NCBI RefSeq assembly: GCF_013620825.1
Contig: NZ_NJIC01000036.1
Coordinates: 1 to 64,000, forward strand
From: Rhodanobacter sp. PCA2
GTDB taxonomy: Bacteria > Pseudomonadota > Gammaproteobacteria > Xanthomonadales > Rhodanobacteraceae
Length of the DNA: 64,000 bases
Direction: 5' to 3'
Program-made: the position numbers and the translations under genes
The notes under the pieces: model-generated
The model's input: only the letters and a program-made list of their open reading frames with translations
The model's database searches: none
Told to the model about the DNA's origin: nothing
Shown: positions 39,657 through 49,283 of the stretch, one piece after another
Layout: each line of letters opens with the position of its first letter
Numbering within the stretch: the first letter of the stretch is position 1

Positions 39657-41123
39657 ATGAAACCCGCACTGCAATTCCGCCTGCACCAGCAGCTCACCCT
39701 GACGCCGCAACTGCAACTGGCGATCCGCCTGCTGCAGTTGTCGCAGCTGGAGCTGGAGGCCGAGTTGCGGCAGCTTGCCGAAGGCAACCCGCTGCTGGAG
39801 TTCGCCGAAGAGAACGAAGACGAGGCCGGCGCCGGCGAAACCGCGCCGGAAACCGACTACGCGCCGCCGTCCGGCCCCGCCGAGGCGGCCGCCAACGACG
39901 TCGCCGACCGCGATGAGGGCGGCGACTGGTCCGACGACGGCGGCGGCAGCGTGGAGACGCCGATCGACTTCTCCAGCGGCAGCGGCAGCGGCAACAACTC
40001 GCGCGGCGACGAGGATTTCGAGCCGCAGAGCGCCGCGCCGGAAACCCTGCAGCAACACCTGCTGTGGCAGCTCAACCTCGCCGGCTTCAACCCGCGCCAG
40101 ACCGCGATAGCCACGGTGATGATCGACGCGCTCAACGCGGACGGCTATCTCGCCGAAGGCATCGAGGCGGTGCGCGCGGCGCTGCCCGGTCACCTCGCGG
40201 CCGACCTGGACGAGATCGAGGCGGTGCGCCGCCGGCTGCAGGGCTTCGATCCGGTGGGCGTGGCCAGCCTGGACCTGCGCGACTGCCTGCGCAGCCAACT
40301 GGAACAGTTCGACCCCGCCACCCCGCAGCGCGGCCTCGCGCTGGCCATCGTGGACGGCGAACTGGAGCTGCTGGCCCGCAACGACATCGCGAAACTCGCG
40401 CGCAAGCTGCACGCCGGCGAAGACGACACCGCGGCCGCGGCGGCGCTGATCCGCAGCCTGGACCCGCGCCCCGGCGCGGCGTTGGACACCACGCCGGTGG
40501 AGTACGTGGCGCCGGACGTCTACGCGGTGCGCGAGGGCAGCCGCTGGCAGGTGCGCCTGAACCCGGACGCCCAGCCCCGGCTGGGCCTGAACCAGCACTA
40601 CTGCAACCTGATCGCCCGCGCCCGCGGCGACGACGCGAGCTGGATGAAGGGCCAGCTGCAGGAGGCGCGCTGGCTGCTCAAGAGCCTGGAATCGCGCGCC
40701 GACACCCTGCTCAAGGTGGCCGGCGCCATCGTGCAGCGGCAGAGCGCGTTCCTGGACTACGGCCCCGAGGCGATGCACCCGCTGGTGCTGCGCGAGGTGG
40801 CCGAGGAAGTGGGCATGCACGAATCCACCATCTCGCGCGTCACCACGCGCAAGTACCTGCATACGCCGCGCGGCACGTTCGAGCTGAAATATTTCTTCTC
40901 CAGCGGCGTGTCCACCGAGGACGGCGGCAGCGCCTCGGCCACCGCGATCCAGGCGATGCTGCGCAAGCTGATCGACGCGGAAGACGTGCGCAAGCCGCTT
41001 TCCGACCAGGCGCTGGCGGAGGAGCTGAAGAGCAAGGGCATCCAGGTGGCCCGCCGCACCGTGGCGAAATACCGCGAGGGCCTGCGCATCCCCAGTTCCA
41101 GCGAACGCCAGCGCATCGGCTGA
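39657..41123 (+). CDS. rpoN: RNA polymerase sigma-54 factor
   Basis: A 488-residue alternative sigma factor recognising -24/-12 promoters. Region I is glutamine-rich (LQFRLHQQLTLTPQLQLAIR) and interacts with enhancer-binding ATPases. A long acidic region II follows (about 45-120), then the core-binding domain, the helix-turn-helix (REVAEEVGMHESTISRVTTR) and the RpoN box ARRTVAKYRE near the end. ATG 39657 with AAAAGG upstream. It leads rpoN-hpf-hprK-rapZ-PTS, the standard nitrogen/PTS regulatory cluster. Confidence 0.97.
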   Translation: MKPALQFRLHQQLTLTPQLQLAIRLLQLSQLELEAELRQLAEGNPLLEFAEENEDEAGAGETAPETDYAPPSGPAEAAANDVADRDEGGDWSDDGGGSVETPIDFSSGSGSGNNSRGDEDFEPQSAAPETLQQHLLWQLNLAGFNPRQTAIATVMIDALNADGYLAEGIEAVRAALPGHLAADLDEIEAVRRRLQGFDPVGVASLDLRDCLRSQLEQFDPATPQRGLALAIVDGELELLARNDIAKLARKLHAGEDDTAAAAALIRSLDPRPGAALDTTPVEYVAPDVYAVREGSRWQVRLNPDAQPRLGLNQHYCNLIARARGDDASWMKGQLQEARWLLKSLESRADTLLKVAGAIVQRQSAFLDYGPEAMHPLVLREVAEEVGMHESTISRVTTRKYLHTPRGTFELKYFFSSGVSTEDGGSASATAIQAMLRKLIDAEDVRKPLSDQALAEELKSKGIQVARRTVAKYREGLRIPSSSERQRIG

Positions 41124-41257
41124 GCGGGGAACTTGCCAGCCGGAAAAACGCTCCCATATCCGAAGCGAAGGATGATTGACGATGCGCCCCGGACCCGGTC
41201 CCGGGCGTGTCCATCCCGCCGCGAAACGCGGCACTGCACCACCAGAGGAGGCGTACC

Positions 41258-41581
41258 ATGCAATTCCAACTCAGCGGCCAGCAGATCGAAGTCACCCCCG
41301 CGCTGCGCGCCCACGTCGAATCCAGGCTGGACCGCCTCCATCGTCTGGACGACAAGCTGATCAGTCTGTCCGTGGTGCTCACGGTGGACAAGCTGCAGCA
41401 CCGCGCGGACGCCACGCTGGGCGTCACCGGCGCCTCCCTGCACGCCCAGGCCGCCGAGGCCGACATGTATGCCTCGATCGATGCGCTGTTCGACAAGCTG
41501 GTGAACCAGCTGCGCCGTCATCGCGAAAAGATCGCCAACAAGCACCAGCGCGCCGTGCGCGAGGAGCGCCAGTACGGCTGA
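41258..41581 (+). CDS. hpf: Ribosome hibernation promoting factor HPF/RaiA
   Basis: A 107-residue ribosome-binding protein. [51 protein letters not shown] and [20 protein letters not shown] follow the beta-alpha-beta3-alpha fold of short HPF. It binds in the decoding channel and promotes 100S dimers in stationary phase. The ribosome-binding site GAGGAG precedes ATG 41258. Its position directly after rpoN is typical. Confidence 0.95.
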   Translation: MQFQLSGQQIEVTPALRAHVESRLDRLHRLDDKLISLSVVLTVDKLQHRADATLGVTGASLHAQAAEADMYASIDALFDKLVNQLRRHREKIANKHQRAVREERQYG

Positions 41582-41590
41582 TCGCCTGCC

Positions 41591-41617
41591 GCAGGCCGCC
41601 CGCAACGGGCGGCCTGC
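41591..41617. terminator. Strong hairpin after hpf (possible terminator or attenuator)
   Basis: An 11-bp perfect stem GCAGGCCGCCC / GGGCGGCCTGC with a five-base loop lies ten bases past the hpf stop. There is no T run after it, so it may stabilise the hpf mRNA end or partially separate rpoN-hpf from hprK rather than act as an intrinsic terminator. Confidence 0.45.
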
Positions 41618-41711
41618 CCTCCCTGCGGAAACATTCCGGCCGTCCAAGCTGGCACAATGGTTGCGCTGCCACCAGCCCCACGGGCGGCGCGCGACGCAAA
41701 GGACCGAAGGC

Positions 41712-42662
41712 TTGGACCGGCTCACCGCACGACAACTCTACGACGGCGTCAACGAGCGCATGGCGCTGCGCTGGCTGGCCGGCATGCGCGGGGAATCCCG
41801 CGCGCTGGAACCCGGCGCCGTGCAGGCGCGCCGGCCCTCGCTGATCGGCTACCTCAACGTCATCTACCCGAACAAGATCCAGATCATAGGTTCGGAGGAA
41901 CTGAACTTCCTCGACGGGCTGGACTCGCGCCAGCGCTGGGAAGCGATCCACAAGATCGCCGCCACCCGCCCGGTGGCGCTGATCGTCACCAAGGACCAGC
42001 CGGTGCCGCCGGACCTGCGCGAGGTGGCCGAGGAAACCGACACCCCGCTGTGGGTCAGCTCCAAGCGCGGCCACGAGCTGCTGACGTTCCTGCAATACCA
42101 CCTGGCGCGCCAGCTCGCGGCGAAGACCACGCTGCACGGCGTGTTCCTGGAAGTGTTCTCGATCGGCGTGCTGATCACCGGCGAGGCCGGCACCGGAAAG
42201 AGCGAGCTGGCGCTGGAACTGATCAGCCGCGGCCACCGCCTGGTCGCCGACGACGCCACCGAGTTCACCCTGATCGCGCCGGACGTGATCGACGGCAGCT
42301 GCCCGGAACTGCTGCAGGACCTGCTGGAAGTGCGTGGCCTGGGCGTGCTCAACGTGCGCGAGATGTTCGGCCACATGTCGGTGAAGCCGTCCAAGTACCT
42401 GCGCCTGGTGATCCACCTGAAGCCGCTGCGCGAGGGCGAGGAGATCGACGCGCTGACCCGGCTCACCGGCGACATCGGCCACCGCGAGGTGTTCGACGTC
42501 AAGGTGCCGAAGATCACCATACCGGTGGCGTCCGGACGCAACATCGCGGTGCTGGTCGAGGCCGCGGTGCGCAGCCACGCGCTGAAGAGCAAGGGCATCG
42601 ACCCCGCGCAGACCTTCATCGACCGCCAGGCGCACCAGTTGCGCCGACTGCCGCCATGGTGA
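41712..42662 (+). CDS. hprK: HPr kinase/phosphorylase
   Basis: A 316-residue bifunctional enzyme that phosphorylates Ser46 of HPr and reverses it. The N-terminal domain spans about 1-130. The catalytic domain has the P-loop [14 protein letters not shown] (about 157-170), ADDA with the acidic pair, and the HprK signature [17 protein letters not shown] chose the TTG at 41712, preceded by AAAGGA; the upstream frame to 41661 lacks support. It lies where enterobacteria carry ptsN, and it is followed after four bases by rapZ. Confidence 0.94.
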   Translation: MDRLTARQLYDGVNERMALRWLAGMRGESRALEPGAVQARRPSLIGYLNVIYPNKIQIIGSEELNFLDGLDSRQRWEAIHKIAATRPVALIVTKDQPVPPDLREVAEETDTPLWVSSKRGHELLTFLQYHLARQLAAKTTLHGVFLEVFSIGVLITGEAGTGKSELALELISRGHRLVADDATEFTLIAPDVIDGSCPELLQDLLEVRGLGVLNVREMFGHMSVKPSKYLRLVIHLKPLREGEEIDALTRLTGDIGHREVFDVKVPKITIPVASGRNIAVLVEAAVRSHALKSKGIDPAQTFIDRQAHQLRRLPPW

Positions 42663-42666
42663 CCCC

Positions 42667-43569
42667 GTGAACGAAGAGCCAGCCGCGCAAAACAACCAGT
42701 TCTCGAACCCGCACGAAACGCACCTGATCGTGCTCACCGGCATGTCCGGCGGCGGCAAGACGGTGGCGCTGCGCGCGCTGGAGGACCTGGAGTTCTACTG
42801 CGTAGACAACCTGCCGCCCTCCCTGCTGCCGCAGCTGGTGAAGGCGGTGGGCCGAGGCGCCGGCCGGAGCCGGCGCATTGCGGTGGGCGTGGACGTGCGC
42901 AACCGCGGCGCCAGTTTCGAACAGATCCCCACGATACTTTCCACGCTGGCCAGCGCCGGCGTGCACCTGCACCTGGTCTTCCTCGACTGCCGCGACGAGG
43001 TGCTGCTCAAGCGCTATTCGGAAACCCGTCGCCGCCATCCGCTGGCCAAGCGCGGCATGTCGCTGGCCGACGCGATCGCCGAGGAGCGCCACCTGCTGCG
43101 CCCGCTGGCCGCGATCGCCGAGAAGGTGATCGATTCCAGCGAGCTCAACGTGCACCAGCTGCGCCGCCTGGTGGCCACCGGCTACGCGCAGGCCACCGAG
43201 GGCATGACGCTGATGTTCCAGTCCTTCGCGTTCAAGCGCGGGCTGCCGCTCGATTCGGATTTCGTGTTCGACGCGCGCTGCCTGCCCAACCCGCACTGGC
43301 AGCCGCGCCTGCGCCCGCTGTCCGGCAAGGACGCGCCGGTGCGCGAGTACCTCGAGAACGAACCGCTGGTCGGGGAATACCTCGCCGACACCACGCGCTG
43401 GCTGGACGCCTGGCTGCCGCGCTTCGAACAGGACGACCGCAGCTACGTCACCGTGGCGATCGGCTGCACCGGCGGCCGCCACCGTTCGGTCTACCTGGTC
43501 GAGCAGCTCGCCGCGCACTACCGCGCGACCCGCGAAGGCGTGCTCACCTTCCACCGCGAGCTGGACTGA
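42667..43569 (+). CDS. rapZ: RNase adapter protein RapZ
   Basis: A 300-residue protein with an N-terminal P-loop domain (LIVLTGMSGGGKTVALRALE) and a C-terminal RNA-binding domain with the conserved GCTGGRHRSVYLVEQLA segment and the DARCLPNPHW motif. In E. coli it delivers the small RNA GlmZ to RNase E and tunes GlmS, linking to cell-wall precursor supply. The GTG at 42667 is used; the first ATG would remove the P-loop. Next to hprK and the PTS genes, as expected. Confidence 0.95.
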   Translation: MNEEPAAQNNQFSNPHETHLIVLTGMSGGGKTVALRALEDLEFYCVDNLPPSLLPQLVKAVGRGAGRSRRIAVGVDVRNRGASFEQIPTILSTLASAGVHLHLVFLDCRDEVLLKRYSETRRRHPLAKRGMSLADAIAEERHLLRPLAAIAEKVIDSSELNVHQLRRLVATGYAQATEGMTLMFQSFAFKRGLPLDSDFVFDARCLPNPHWQPRLRPLSGKDAPVREYLENEPLVGEYLADTTRWLDAWLPRFEQDDRSYVTVAIGCTGGRHRSVYLVEQLAAHYRATREGVLTFHRELD

Positions 43570-43608
43570 GACGATGGCGCCACGACGCAACCCGCCGGGA
43601 ACGCAGCC

Positions 43609-44001
43609 ATGAGCGTGGGCGTGCTGCTGATGACCCACGAGGCGGTCGGCCAGGCGCTGATCTCCGCCGCGCACCACGTGATGCCGAAACTGCCGTTGCA
43701 GGTGGAAGCGGTGGAAGTGCCGCCGCAGTCCGACCCCGACGTGATGCGCACGCTCACCGCCCGCCATGCGCGCGAGCTGGACCAGGGCGAAGGCGTGCTG
43801 GTGCTGGCCGACCTCTACGGCGCCACGCCGTGCAACATCGGGCTGTCGCTGGGCTCGCTGGGCGTGCGCCTGCGCTGCGTCTCCGGCCTCAACCTGCCGA
43901 TGCTGCTGCGCGTGCTCAACTACGCGGAAAAACCACTGGACGAACTGGCCGAGATCGCGGCAAGCGGCGGCCGCGGAGGGATCTTCATCGACCATGCTTG
44001 A
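43609..44001 (+). CDS. PTS EIIA component, mannose/fructose type
   Basis: A 130-residue cytosolic EIIA of the mannose (AgaF/ManX) family. The phosphorylated residue is His10 in LLMTHEAVGQALI; VLVLADLYGATPCNIGLSL is the family core. There are no EIIB, EIIC or EIID genes here, so this EIIA probably serves regulation, not sugar import. It overlaps ptsH by eight bases and follows rapZ by 39 bases. Confidence 0.93.
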   Translation: MSVGVLLMTHEAVGQALISAAHHVMPKLPLQVEAVEVPPQSDPDVMRTLTARHARELDQGEGVLVLADLYGATPCNIGLSLGSLGVRLRCVSGLNLPMLLRVLNYAEKPLDELAEIAASGGRGGIFIDHA

Positions 44002-44263
44002 ACAAGAGATCGTGGTATCCAACAAGCTGGGCCTGCACGCGCGCGCATCGGCCAAGCTGGTGCAACTGGTGCAGGGGTTCAAATCCACCGTGATGCTGCT
44101 CAGCAAGGGGCGCGAGGTGAACGCGCAGAGCATCATGGGCGTGATGATGCTGGCCGCCGGCATCGGCACGCCGCTGACCGTGCGCGCCGACGGCCCGGAC
44201 GAGCAGGCCGCGCTGAATGCCGTGGTCGCGCTGTTCGAGCGCAAGTTCGACGAGGGGGCTTGA
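43994..44263 (+). CDS. ptsH: Phosphocarrier protein HPr
   Basis: An 89-residue carrier. His15 in KLGLHARASAKLVQL accepts phosphate from EI, and Ser46 in NAQSIMGVMMLAAG is the HprK target, so both regulatory sites are intact. ATG 43994 overlaps the EIIA gene. A repeat-filled gap of 142 bases separates it from ptsI. Confidence 0.95.
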   Translation: MLEQEIVVSNKLGLHARASAKLVQLVQGFKSTVMLLSKGREVNAQSIMGVMMLAAGIGTPLTVRADGPDEQAALNAVVALFERKFDEGA

Positions 44264-44267
44264 TGGC

Positions 44268-44398
44268 GATGGGATACGGGATACGGGATACGGGATACGG
44301 CAGAGCGGGCCGTGGCGGGGTCGGCTGCCGCGATAGCCGTGCGCATCCCGGTTTTGCGTATCCCGTATCCCCAATCCCGAATCCCGGCTCCGCAAGGA
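44268..44398. repeat. GGGATACGG heptad repeats between ptsH and ptsI
   Basis: Starts GGGATACGGGATACGGGATA and continues ACGGGATACGG (period 7). The complementary strand motif returns as GCGTATCCCGTATCCCCAAT and CCCGAATCCCGG at about 44357-44388, so the block can fold into a long imperfect stem. Same family as the repeat at 32784-32882. Confidence 0.75.
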
Positions 44399-44405
44399 GC
44401 CCGCA

Positions 44406-46136
44406 ATGAGACACGTCATGGCCGGCATGCTGGCTTCGCACGGCATGGCGCTGGGGCGGGCGCGGCTGGTGCAGCCCAGCCGCTACGCGGTGGACACGCG
44501 GCCGCTGGCCGAGCACGAGATCGCGGGCGAGCTGGAGCACCTGCACCGCGCGCTGGACATGGCGCGCCAGGAACTGCGCGAACTGCGCGGCAAGCTGCAC
44601 GGCGCGCTCGCACGCGAGGTCAACGAGTTCATCGACGCGCACAGCCTGCTGCTGGACGACGCCGAGATGCTGCGCGGCCTCGACGACCTGGTGAAGATCG
44701 GCCACTACCGTGCCGGCGCCGCGCTGAAGAAGCAGCGCGACAAGCTCGCCGCGGTGTTCGAGGCGATGGACGACCCCTACCTGCGCAGCCGCCGCGAGGA
44801 CATCGACCAGGTCATCGCGCGGGTGATCTCCGCGCTGCAGCGCCAGACCAGCGCGGAGGAGCGCAAGCTGGCCGCCCGCGTGGGCGAGATCCTGGTCGCC
44901 GACACCATCGCGCCCGCCGACATGGCCCAGCTCGCCGGCAACGGCCTGCTCGGCGTGGTCACCAGCTCCGGCAGCGCGTACTCGCACAGCGCGATCCTTG
45001 CGCGCAGCCTGGGCCTGCCGATGCTGGTGGGCGCACGCGACGCGCTGTCGCTGCTGCACGACGACGACCTGATCCTGCTCGACGCCGAACACAACGAGGC
45101 GATCGTGCACCCCACCGCGCAGGACCTCGCGCGCTACCGCGCCTGGCAGCGCCAAGCCGCCGCCGAAGGGCGGCGCCTCGCGATGCTGGCGAACGCACCC
45201 ACGCGCACCCGCGACGGCGTGGACGTCCGCCTGCTGGCGAACGCGGAAACGCCGGCCGACGTGGCGCTGGCGCGCGCGCGCGGTGCCGACGGCGTGGGCC
45301 TGTACCGCACCGAATTCCTGTTCCTGCGCCAGAAGGGCCTGCCATCGGAAGACGAGCAGTTCATCGCCTACCGCGACCTGGTGCTGGGCATGGGCGGCCT
45401 GCCCGTCACCATCCGCACGCTGGACCTCGGCGCCGACAAGGCCGATGCCGCTGGCCTGGTGATGCGCGGCGAGGAAAACCCCGCGCTCGGCGTGCGCGGC
45501 GTGCGGCTGTCGCTGCGCTACCCCGCCGTGTTCACCACCCAGATCCGCGCGATCCTGCGCGCCGCCTGCTACGGCCCGGTGCGCGTGCTGGTGCCGATGG
45601 TGACCCAGCCCGACGAACTGATCGCGGTGCGCACGCTGTTCAAGCTGGCGCGGCAGGAGCTGAAGCGCGAGAGCATCGACCTGCCGGAGAAGCTGCCGCT
45701 GGGCGCGATGATCGAGGTGCCCGCCGCCGCGATCAACGTGCGCGCCCTGCTGGAGCACGCCGACTTCCTCGCCATCGGCACCAACGACCTCGCCCAGTAC
45801 GTGCTCGCCGCCGACCGCGGCAACGATGCGCTGGACAACATCTACACGCCGCTGCAGCCCGCCCTGCTGCGCCTGCTCTCGCACGTGATCAGTTCGGGGC
45901 GACGCGCGAGGAAGCCGGTGAGCCTGTGCGGCGAGATCGGCGGCGACGTGCATTTCACCGCGATGCTGCTCGCGCTGGGCCTCAACGAGTTCAGCATGCA
46001 TCCCAGCCAGCTGCTGCAGGTGCGCGACCGCGTCGCCACGCTGGACCACGCCACGTTGCGCGGCCACGCCACCCGCCTGCTGCGCGCCTACACGCACGAG
46101 CACGTGGCCGAACTGCTGGCTGAACTGGCCGGCTGA
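44406..46136 (+). CDS. ptsI: Phosphoenolpyruvate-protein phosphotransferase (PTS enzyme I)
   Basis: A 576-residue EI. The phosphohistidine is His194 in SGSAYSHSAILARSLGLPML (canonical GGxTSHxAI, here SAYSH). The PEP-binding barrel has GVGLYRTEFLFLR, IRTLDLGADKADA and FLAIGTNDLAQYVLAADRG, and the C-terminal catalytic cysteine is in SLCGEIGGD. It starts phosphate flow from PEP to HPr. With hprK, EIIA and HPr but no permease, the set points to PTS-based regulation. ATG 44406 lies right after the repeat block. Confidence 0.96.
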   Translation: MRHVMAGMLASHGMALGRARLVQPSRYAVDTRPLAEHEIAGELEHLHRALDMARQELRELRGKLHGALAREVNEFIDAHSLLLDDAEMLRGLDDLVKIGHYRAGAALKKQRDKLAAVFEAMDDPYLRSRREDIDQVIARVISALQRQTSAEERKLAARVGEILVADTIAPADMAQLAGNGLLGVVTSSGSAYSHSAILARSLGLPMLVGARDALSLLHDDDLILLDAEHNEAIVHPTAQDLARYRAWQRQAAAEGRRLAMLANAPTRTRDGVDVRLLANAETPADVALARARGADGVGLYRTEFLFLRQKGLPSEDEQFIAYRDLVLGMGGLPVTIRTLDLGADKADAAGLVMRGEENPALGVRGVRLSLRYPAVFTTQIRAILRAACYGPVRVLVPMVTQPDELIAVRTLFKLARQELKRESIDLPEKLPLGAMIEVPAAAINVRALLEHADFLAIGTNDLAQYVLAADRGNDALDNIYTPLQPALLRLLSHVISSGRRARKPVSLCGEIGGDVHFTAMLLALGLNEFSMHPSQLLQVRDRVATLDHATLRGHATRLLRAYTHEHVAELLAELAG

Positions 46137-46151
46137 GGCACCCCGCGGCGC

Positions 46152-46859
46152 TCACGTCGACGCGAGCATGCTCCGGTAGTCGCGCGGCGGCATGCCCACG
46201 GTGGCCTTGAACTGGCGCGCGAACGAACTCTGGTCGGCGAAGCCGCAGGCCAGGCCGATCGCCGCCACGCTGTCCTCGCCCTGCAGCATGCGCATCGCCG
46301 CCTCGATGCGCAGCTTGGTCAGCACCTGCTGCGGCGTGAGCTGGAACACCCGGCGGAAATGCCGCTCCAGTTGCGCCACCGAAAGCTCGGCCAGCGCCGC
46401 CAGCGTCGCCACGCGGACGTTCTCCGCGTAGTGCTCCTGCAGGTGGGCGAGCACCCGGCGCAGGCGCAGGTAGGTCGGATGGCGGCCGTCCGGCTGGCCC
46501 AGGTCGCGCGAGATGCCGATCACGCCGCCGATGCCGCCGTCCTGGCGCAGCGGGCGCTTGAACGTCAGGCACCAGCCCGGCGTCCGGTTCGAAAAGATGT
46601 GCACCTCGAGCTGGTTCTCGATCACCTCGCCCTCCAGCACGCGCCGGTCCTGCGACGCGTACGAGCCGCCCAGGGTCGCGGGGAACAGTTCGGTCACGCT
46701 GCGGCCGATCACGTCCTCGCGGCGCTTGAGGCCCAGCCGGCGCACCAGGGTGAGGTTGGCGTGCGTGTAGCGTCCGGTGGCGTCCTTCACGAAGAACACC
46801 ACGTCGGGCAGCGCGTCGAACAGCGCCTCCAGCTCGTTCGCCGAAATTGTCGTTTCCAT
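46152..46859 (-). CDS. AraC-family transcriptional regulator with N-terminal PAS domain
   Basis: A 235-residue regulator. A PAS domain spans about residues 8-115 ([49 protein letters not shown]). Two helix-turn-helix motifs of AraC type follow (about 140-235: [20 protein letters not shown] and [20 protein letters not shown]). ATG 46859 (METTISANE). It is divergent from the hydroxyproline epimerase gene with 131 bases between, so it probably controls the hydroxyproline operon. The PAS domain may bind hydroxyproline or an intermediate; this is inference. It converges with ptsI. Confidence 0.9.
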   Translation of the reverse strand: METTISANELEALFDALPDVVFFVKDATGRYTHANLTLVRRLGLKRREDVIGRSVTELFPATLGGSYASQDRRVLEGEVIENQLEVHIFSNRTPGWCLTFKRPLRQDGGIGGVIGISRDLGQPDGRHPTYLRLRRVLAHLQEHYAENVRVATLAALAELSVAQLERHFRRVFQLTPQQVLTKLRIEAAMRMLQGEDSVAAIGLACGFADQSSFARQFKATVGMPPRDYRSMLAST

Positions 46860-46990
46860 CGCGGGGCTCCGACAGGACGCGGGGCGGGCGCATCGCCCGC
46901 CGCGGCACGCAGCCGGAGTATGCAGATTTCCGCATCCGTGGGCCACAAGCGGCCATAGACGCGCGGCGGCCGCGGCACCAGCATGGACCC

Positions 46991-47932
46991 ATGACTACGA
47001 TAGACGTGATCGACTCGCATACCGGCGGCGAACCCACCCGTGTCGTCATCGGCGGATTCCCCGACCTCGGCCCCGGCCCACTGCCTGAACAGCGCGAGCG
47101 CTTCCGTCGCGACTTCGACCGCTGGCGCAGCGCGATCGCCTGCGAACCGCGCGGTTCCAGCACCGTGGTCGGCGCCCTGCTGGTGCCGCCGCAGAGTGCG
47201 GACGCCTGCACCGGGGTGATCTTCTTCAACAACGTCGGCTACCTGGGCATGTGCGGCCACGGCACCATAGGCGTGGTGCGCACGCTGCAGCACCTGGGTC
47301 GCATCGGTCCCGGCCGCCACCGCATCGACACGCCGGTGGGCACGGTGGGCGCGGAGCTGCACGCGGACGGCCGCGTCACCATCGACAACGTGGAGAGCTA
47401 CCGCCATGCGGCGGGCGTGGCGGTGGACGTGCCGGGCTACGGCCGCGTCAGCGGCGACGTGGCCTGGGGCGGCAACTGGTTCTTCATCACCCGCGACACG
47501 CCGCTGCCGCTGGAGATCCGCCACCAGCGCGCGCTGACCACGTACACCGAGGCGATCCGCCACGCGCTGGAAGCGGCCGGCATCACCGGCGCGGACGGCG
47601 GCGAGATCGACCACATCGAGGTCAACACCGCCTCGCCGGTGGACGGCATGGACGGCCGCAACTTCGTGCTGTGTCCCGGCCTGGCCTACGACCGCTCGCC
47701 CTGCGGCACCGGCACCAGCGCCAAGCTGGCCTGCCTGGCCGCGGACGGCAAGCTCGCGCCTGGCGCCACCTGGCACCAGGAAGGCATCCTCGGCAGCGTG
47801 TTCGAGGGCCGCTACGCGCCAGGCGAACGCGGCGTGCGCCCGCAGATCACCGGCACCGCGTTCGTGGTGGCGCGCAGCACCTTGCTGTTCGACGACGCGG
47901 ACGCCTTCGCCTGGGGCAGCGGCGCGGAATGA
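46991..47932 (+). CDS. 4-hydroxyproline 2-epimerase (proline racemase family)
   Basis: A 313-residue cofactor-free epimerase that interconverts trans-4-hydroxy-L-proline and cis-4-hydroxy-D-proline. Both catalytic cysteines are present: Cys88 in [12 protein letters not shown] and Cys238 in [12 protein letters not shown]. The second cysteine argues against trans-3-hydroxyproline dehydratase, which lacks it. The start [15 protein letters not shown]-like [16 protein letters not shown] is typical. Genes for all later steps of the D-hydroxyproline route follow, which settles the substrate as 4-hydroxyproline rather than proline. It overlaps the next gene by four bases. Confidence 0.93.
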   Translation: MTTIDVIDSHTGGEPTRVVIGGFPDLGPGPLPEQRERFRRDFDRWRSAIACEPRGSSTVVGALLVPPQSADACTGVIFFNNVGYLGMCGHGTIGVVRTLQHLGRIGPGRHRIDTPVGTVGAELHADGRVTIDNVESYRHAAGVAVDVPGYGRVSGDVAWGGNWFFITRDTPLPLEIRHQRALTTYTEAIRHALEAAGITGADGGEIDHIEVNTASPVDGMDGRNFVLCPGLAYDRSPCGTGTSAKLACLAADGKLAPGATWHQEGILGSVFEGRYAPGERGVRPQITGTAFVVARSTLLFDDADAFAWGSGAE

Positions 47933-49041
47933 GCGGCAGCACGGCCACGTTCGACCTGATCGTCGTCGGCGCCGGCATCGTCGGCGCCAGTTGCGCCGAC
48001 GCCGCCAGCGCGGAAGGCATGCGCGTCGCCATCGTGGAACCCGGCCCGATCGGCGGCGGTGCGACGGCGGCGGCGATGGGTCATCTCGTGGCCATGGACG
48101 ACGATCCCGCCGAACTCGCGCTGGCCAGCTATTCGCTTGGACTGTGGGAAAGCTTCGCCGACCTGAAGGAAGCCGAATTCAGCCGCTGCGGCACGCTGTG
48201 GGTGGCTCGCGACGACAGGGAACTTGCCGCGGCCGCCGCACGCATCGCGCGCCTGAAAGCGGCGGACCGCGACGCCCGGCTGCTGGATGCCGCGAGTCTC
48301 CACGAACTCGAACCCGCGCTGGTCCAGGGCCTCGCCGGCGGCATGCTGGTGGAGCGCGAAGCCGTGGTGTATCCGCCGCGCGTGGCGAATCACCTGGTGC
48401 GCCGCGCGCAATCGCGCGGCACGCGATTGTTTGCCGGCCGCCGCGCGCAGGCGCTGTACCGCGGCGGCGTGCAACTCGACGACGATACGCGCCTGGGCGG
48501 CCCCGTGCTGGTCGCCACCGGCTGCGCGCTGCCCGACCTGTTGCCGATGCTGCCGATGCGCGCGCGCAAGGGCCACCTCGTCATCACCGACCGCTACCCG
48601 GGGCTGATCCGCCACCAGTTGCTGGAGCTGGGCTACGCCGACAGCGCGCACGGCGACGCGGACAGCAGCGTGGCGTTCAACGTGCAGCCGCGGCCGACGG
48701 GACAGATCCTGATCGGCTCCTCGCGCGAATTCCAGGCGAACGACGCCAGCGTCTCGCCCTCGATGGTGCAGCGCATGCTCGAACGCAGCTTCGCCTTCGT
48801 GCCGCGCCTGCGCGGATTGCAGGCGCTGCGCGTCTGGACCGGCTTCCGCCCCACCACGCCGGATGGACGTCCGTATCTCGGCGCCGTGCCTGGCGCGGTC
48901 GACCAGTGGGTGGCCGCGGGCCACGAAGGCCTGGGCGTCACCACCGCGCTGGGCAGCGCGAAGCTGATGATCGACCTGATCCAGGGCCGCCGGCCCGCCA
49001 TCGACCCCGCGCCGTACTCGCCCTGGAGGATGGCCGCATGA
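47929..49041 (+). CDS. FAD-dependent D-hydroxyproline dehydrogenase, DAO-type catalytic subunit
   Basis: A 370-residue D-amino-acid oxidase-like flavoprotein. The dinucleotide fold is [20 protein letters not shown], followed by [17 protein letters not shown]. The C-terminal FAD-contact segment is [20 protein letters not shown] and [19 protein letters not shown]. In hydroxyproline clusters this subunit oxidises cis-4-hydroxy-D-proline to pyrroline-4-hydroxy-2-carboxylate and passes electrons to the two iron-sulfur/flavin subunits encoded next. It overlaps both neighbours by four bases (ATGA). Confidence 0.88.
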   Translation: MSGSTATFDLIVVGAGIVGASCADAASAEGMRVAIVEPGPIGGGATAAAMGHLVAMDDDPAELALASYSLGLWESFADLKEAEFSRCGTLWVARDDRELAAAAARIARLKAADRDARLLDAASLHELEPALVQGLAGGMLVEREAVVYPPRVANHLVRRAQSRGTRLFAGRRAQALYRGGVQLDDDTRLGGPVLVATGCALPDLLPMLPMRARKGHLVITDRYPGLIRHQLLELGYADSAHGDADSSVAFNVQPRPTGQILIGSSREFQANDASVSPSMVQRMLERSFAFVPRLRGLQALRVWTGFRPTTPDGRPYLGAVPGAVDQWVAAGHEGLGVTTALGSAKLMIDLIQGRRPAIDPAPYSPWRMAA

Positions 49042-49283
49042 GCGCCATGGTGCGGCTCACCGTGAACGGCCAGGCGGTGGAAGTGCCTGCCGGCGCCAGC
49101 GTCGCCGCCGCGGTGGCGCACGCGACGCAGCGCTTCCGCCGCTCCGTGCACGATGCGCCACGCGCGCCGCTGTGCGGCATGGGCGTGTGCTTCGAATGCC
49201 GCGTGAGCGTGGATGGCGTGGTCCATGTGCGCGCCTGCCTCACGCCTGCGGGCGAAGGCATGCAGGTGATTACCGATGCGTGA
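49038..49283 (+). CDS. Small (2Fe-2S)-binding subunit of D-hydroxyproline dehydrogenase (HcnA-like)
   Basis: An 81-residue plant-type ferredoxin-like protein. Four cysteines are Cys46, Cys51 and Cys54 (PLCGMGVCFECRV) and Cys67 (VRACLTP). VRLTVNGQAVEVPAGASVAA is the ubiquitin-like beta-grasp start. It resembles HcnA and the small subunits of octopine/D-hydroxyproline dehydrogenases, shuttling electrons between the two flavoproteins. It overlaps the next gene by eight bases. Confidence 0.9.
   Translation: MSAMVRLTVNGQAVEVPAGASVAAAVAHATQRFRRSVHDAPRAPLCGMGVCFECRVSVDGVVHVRACLTPAGEGMQVITDA

Noticed and set aside
46991-47932. Trans-3-hydroxy-L-proline dehydratase or proline racemase
   Set aside because: Both cysteines are present, against the dehydratase, and the full D-hydroxyproline pathway follows, against a plain proline racemase.
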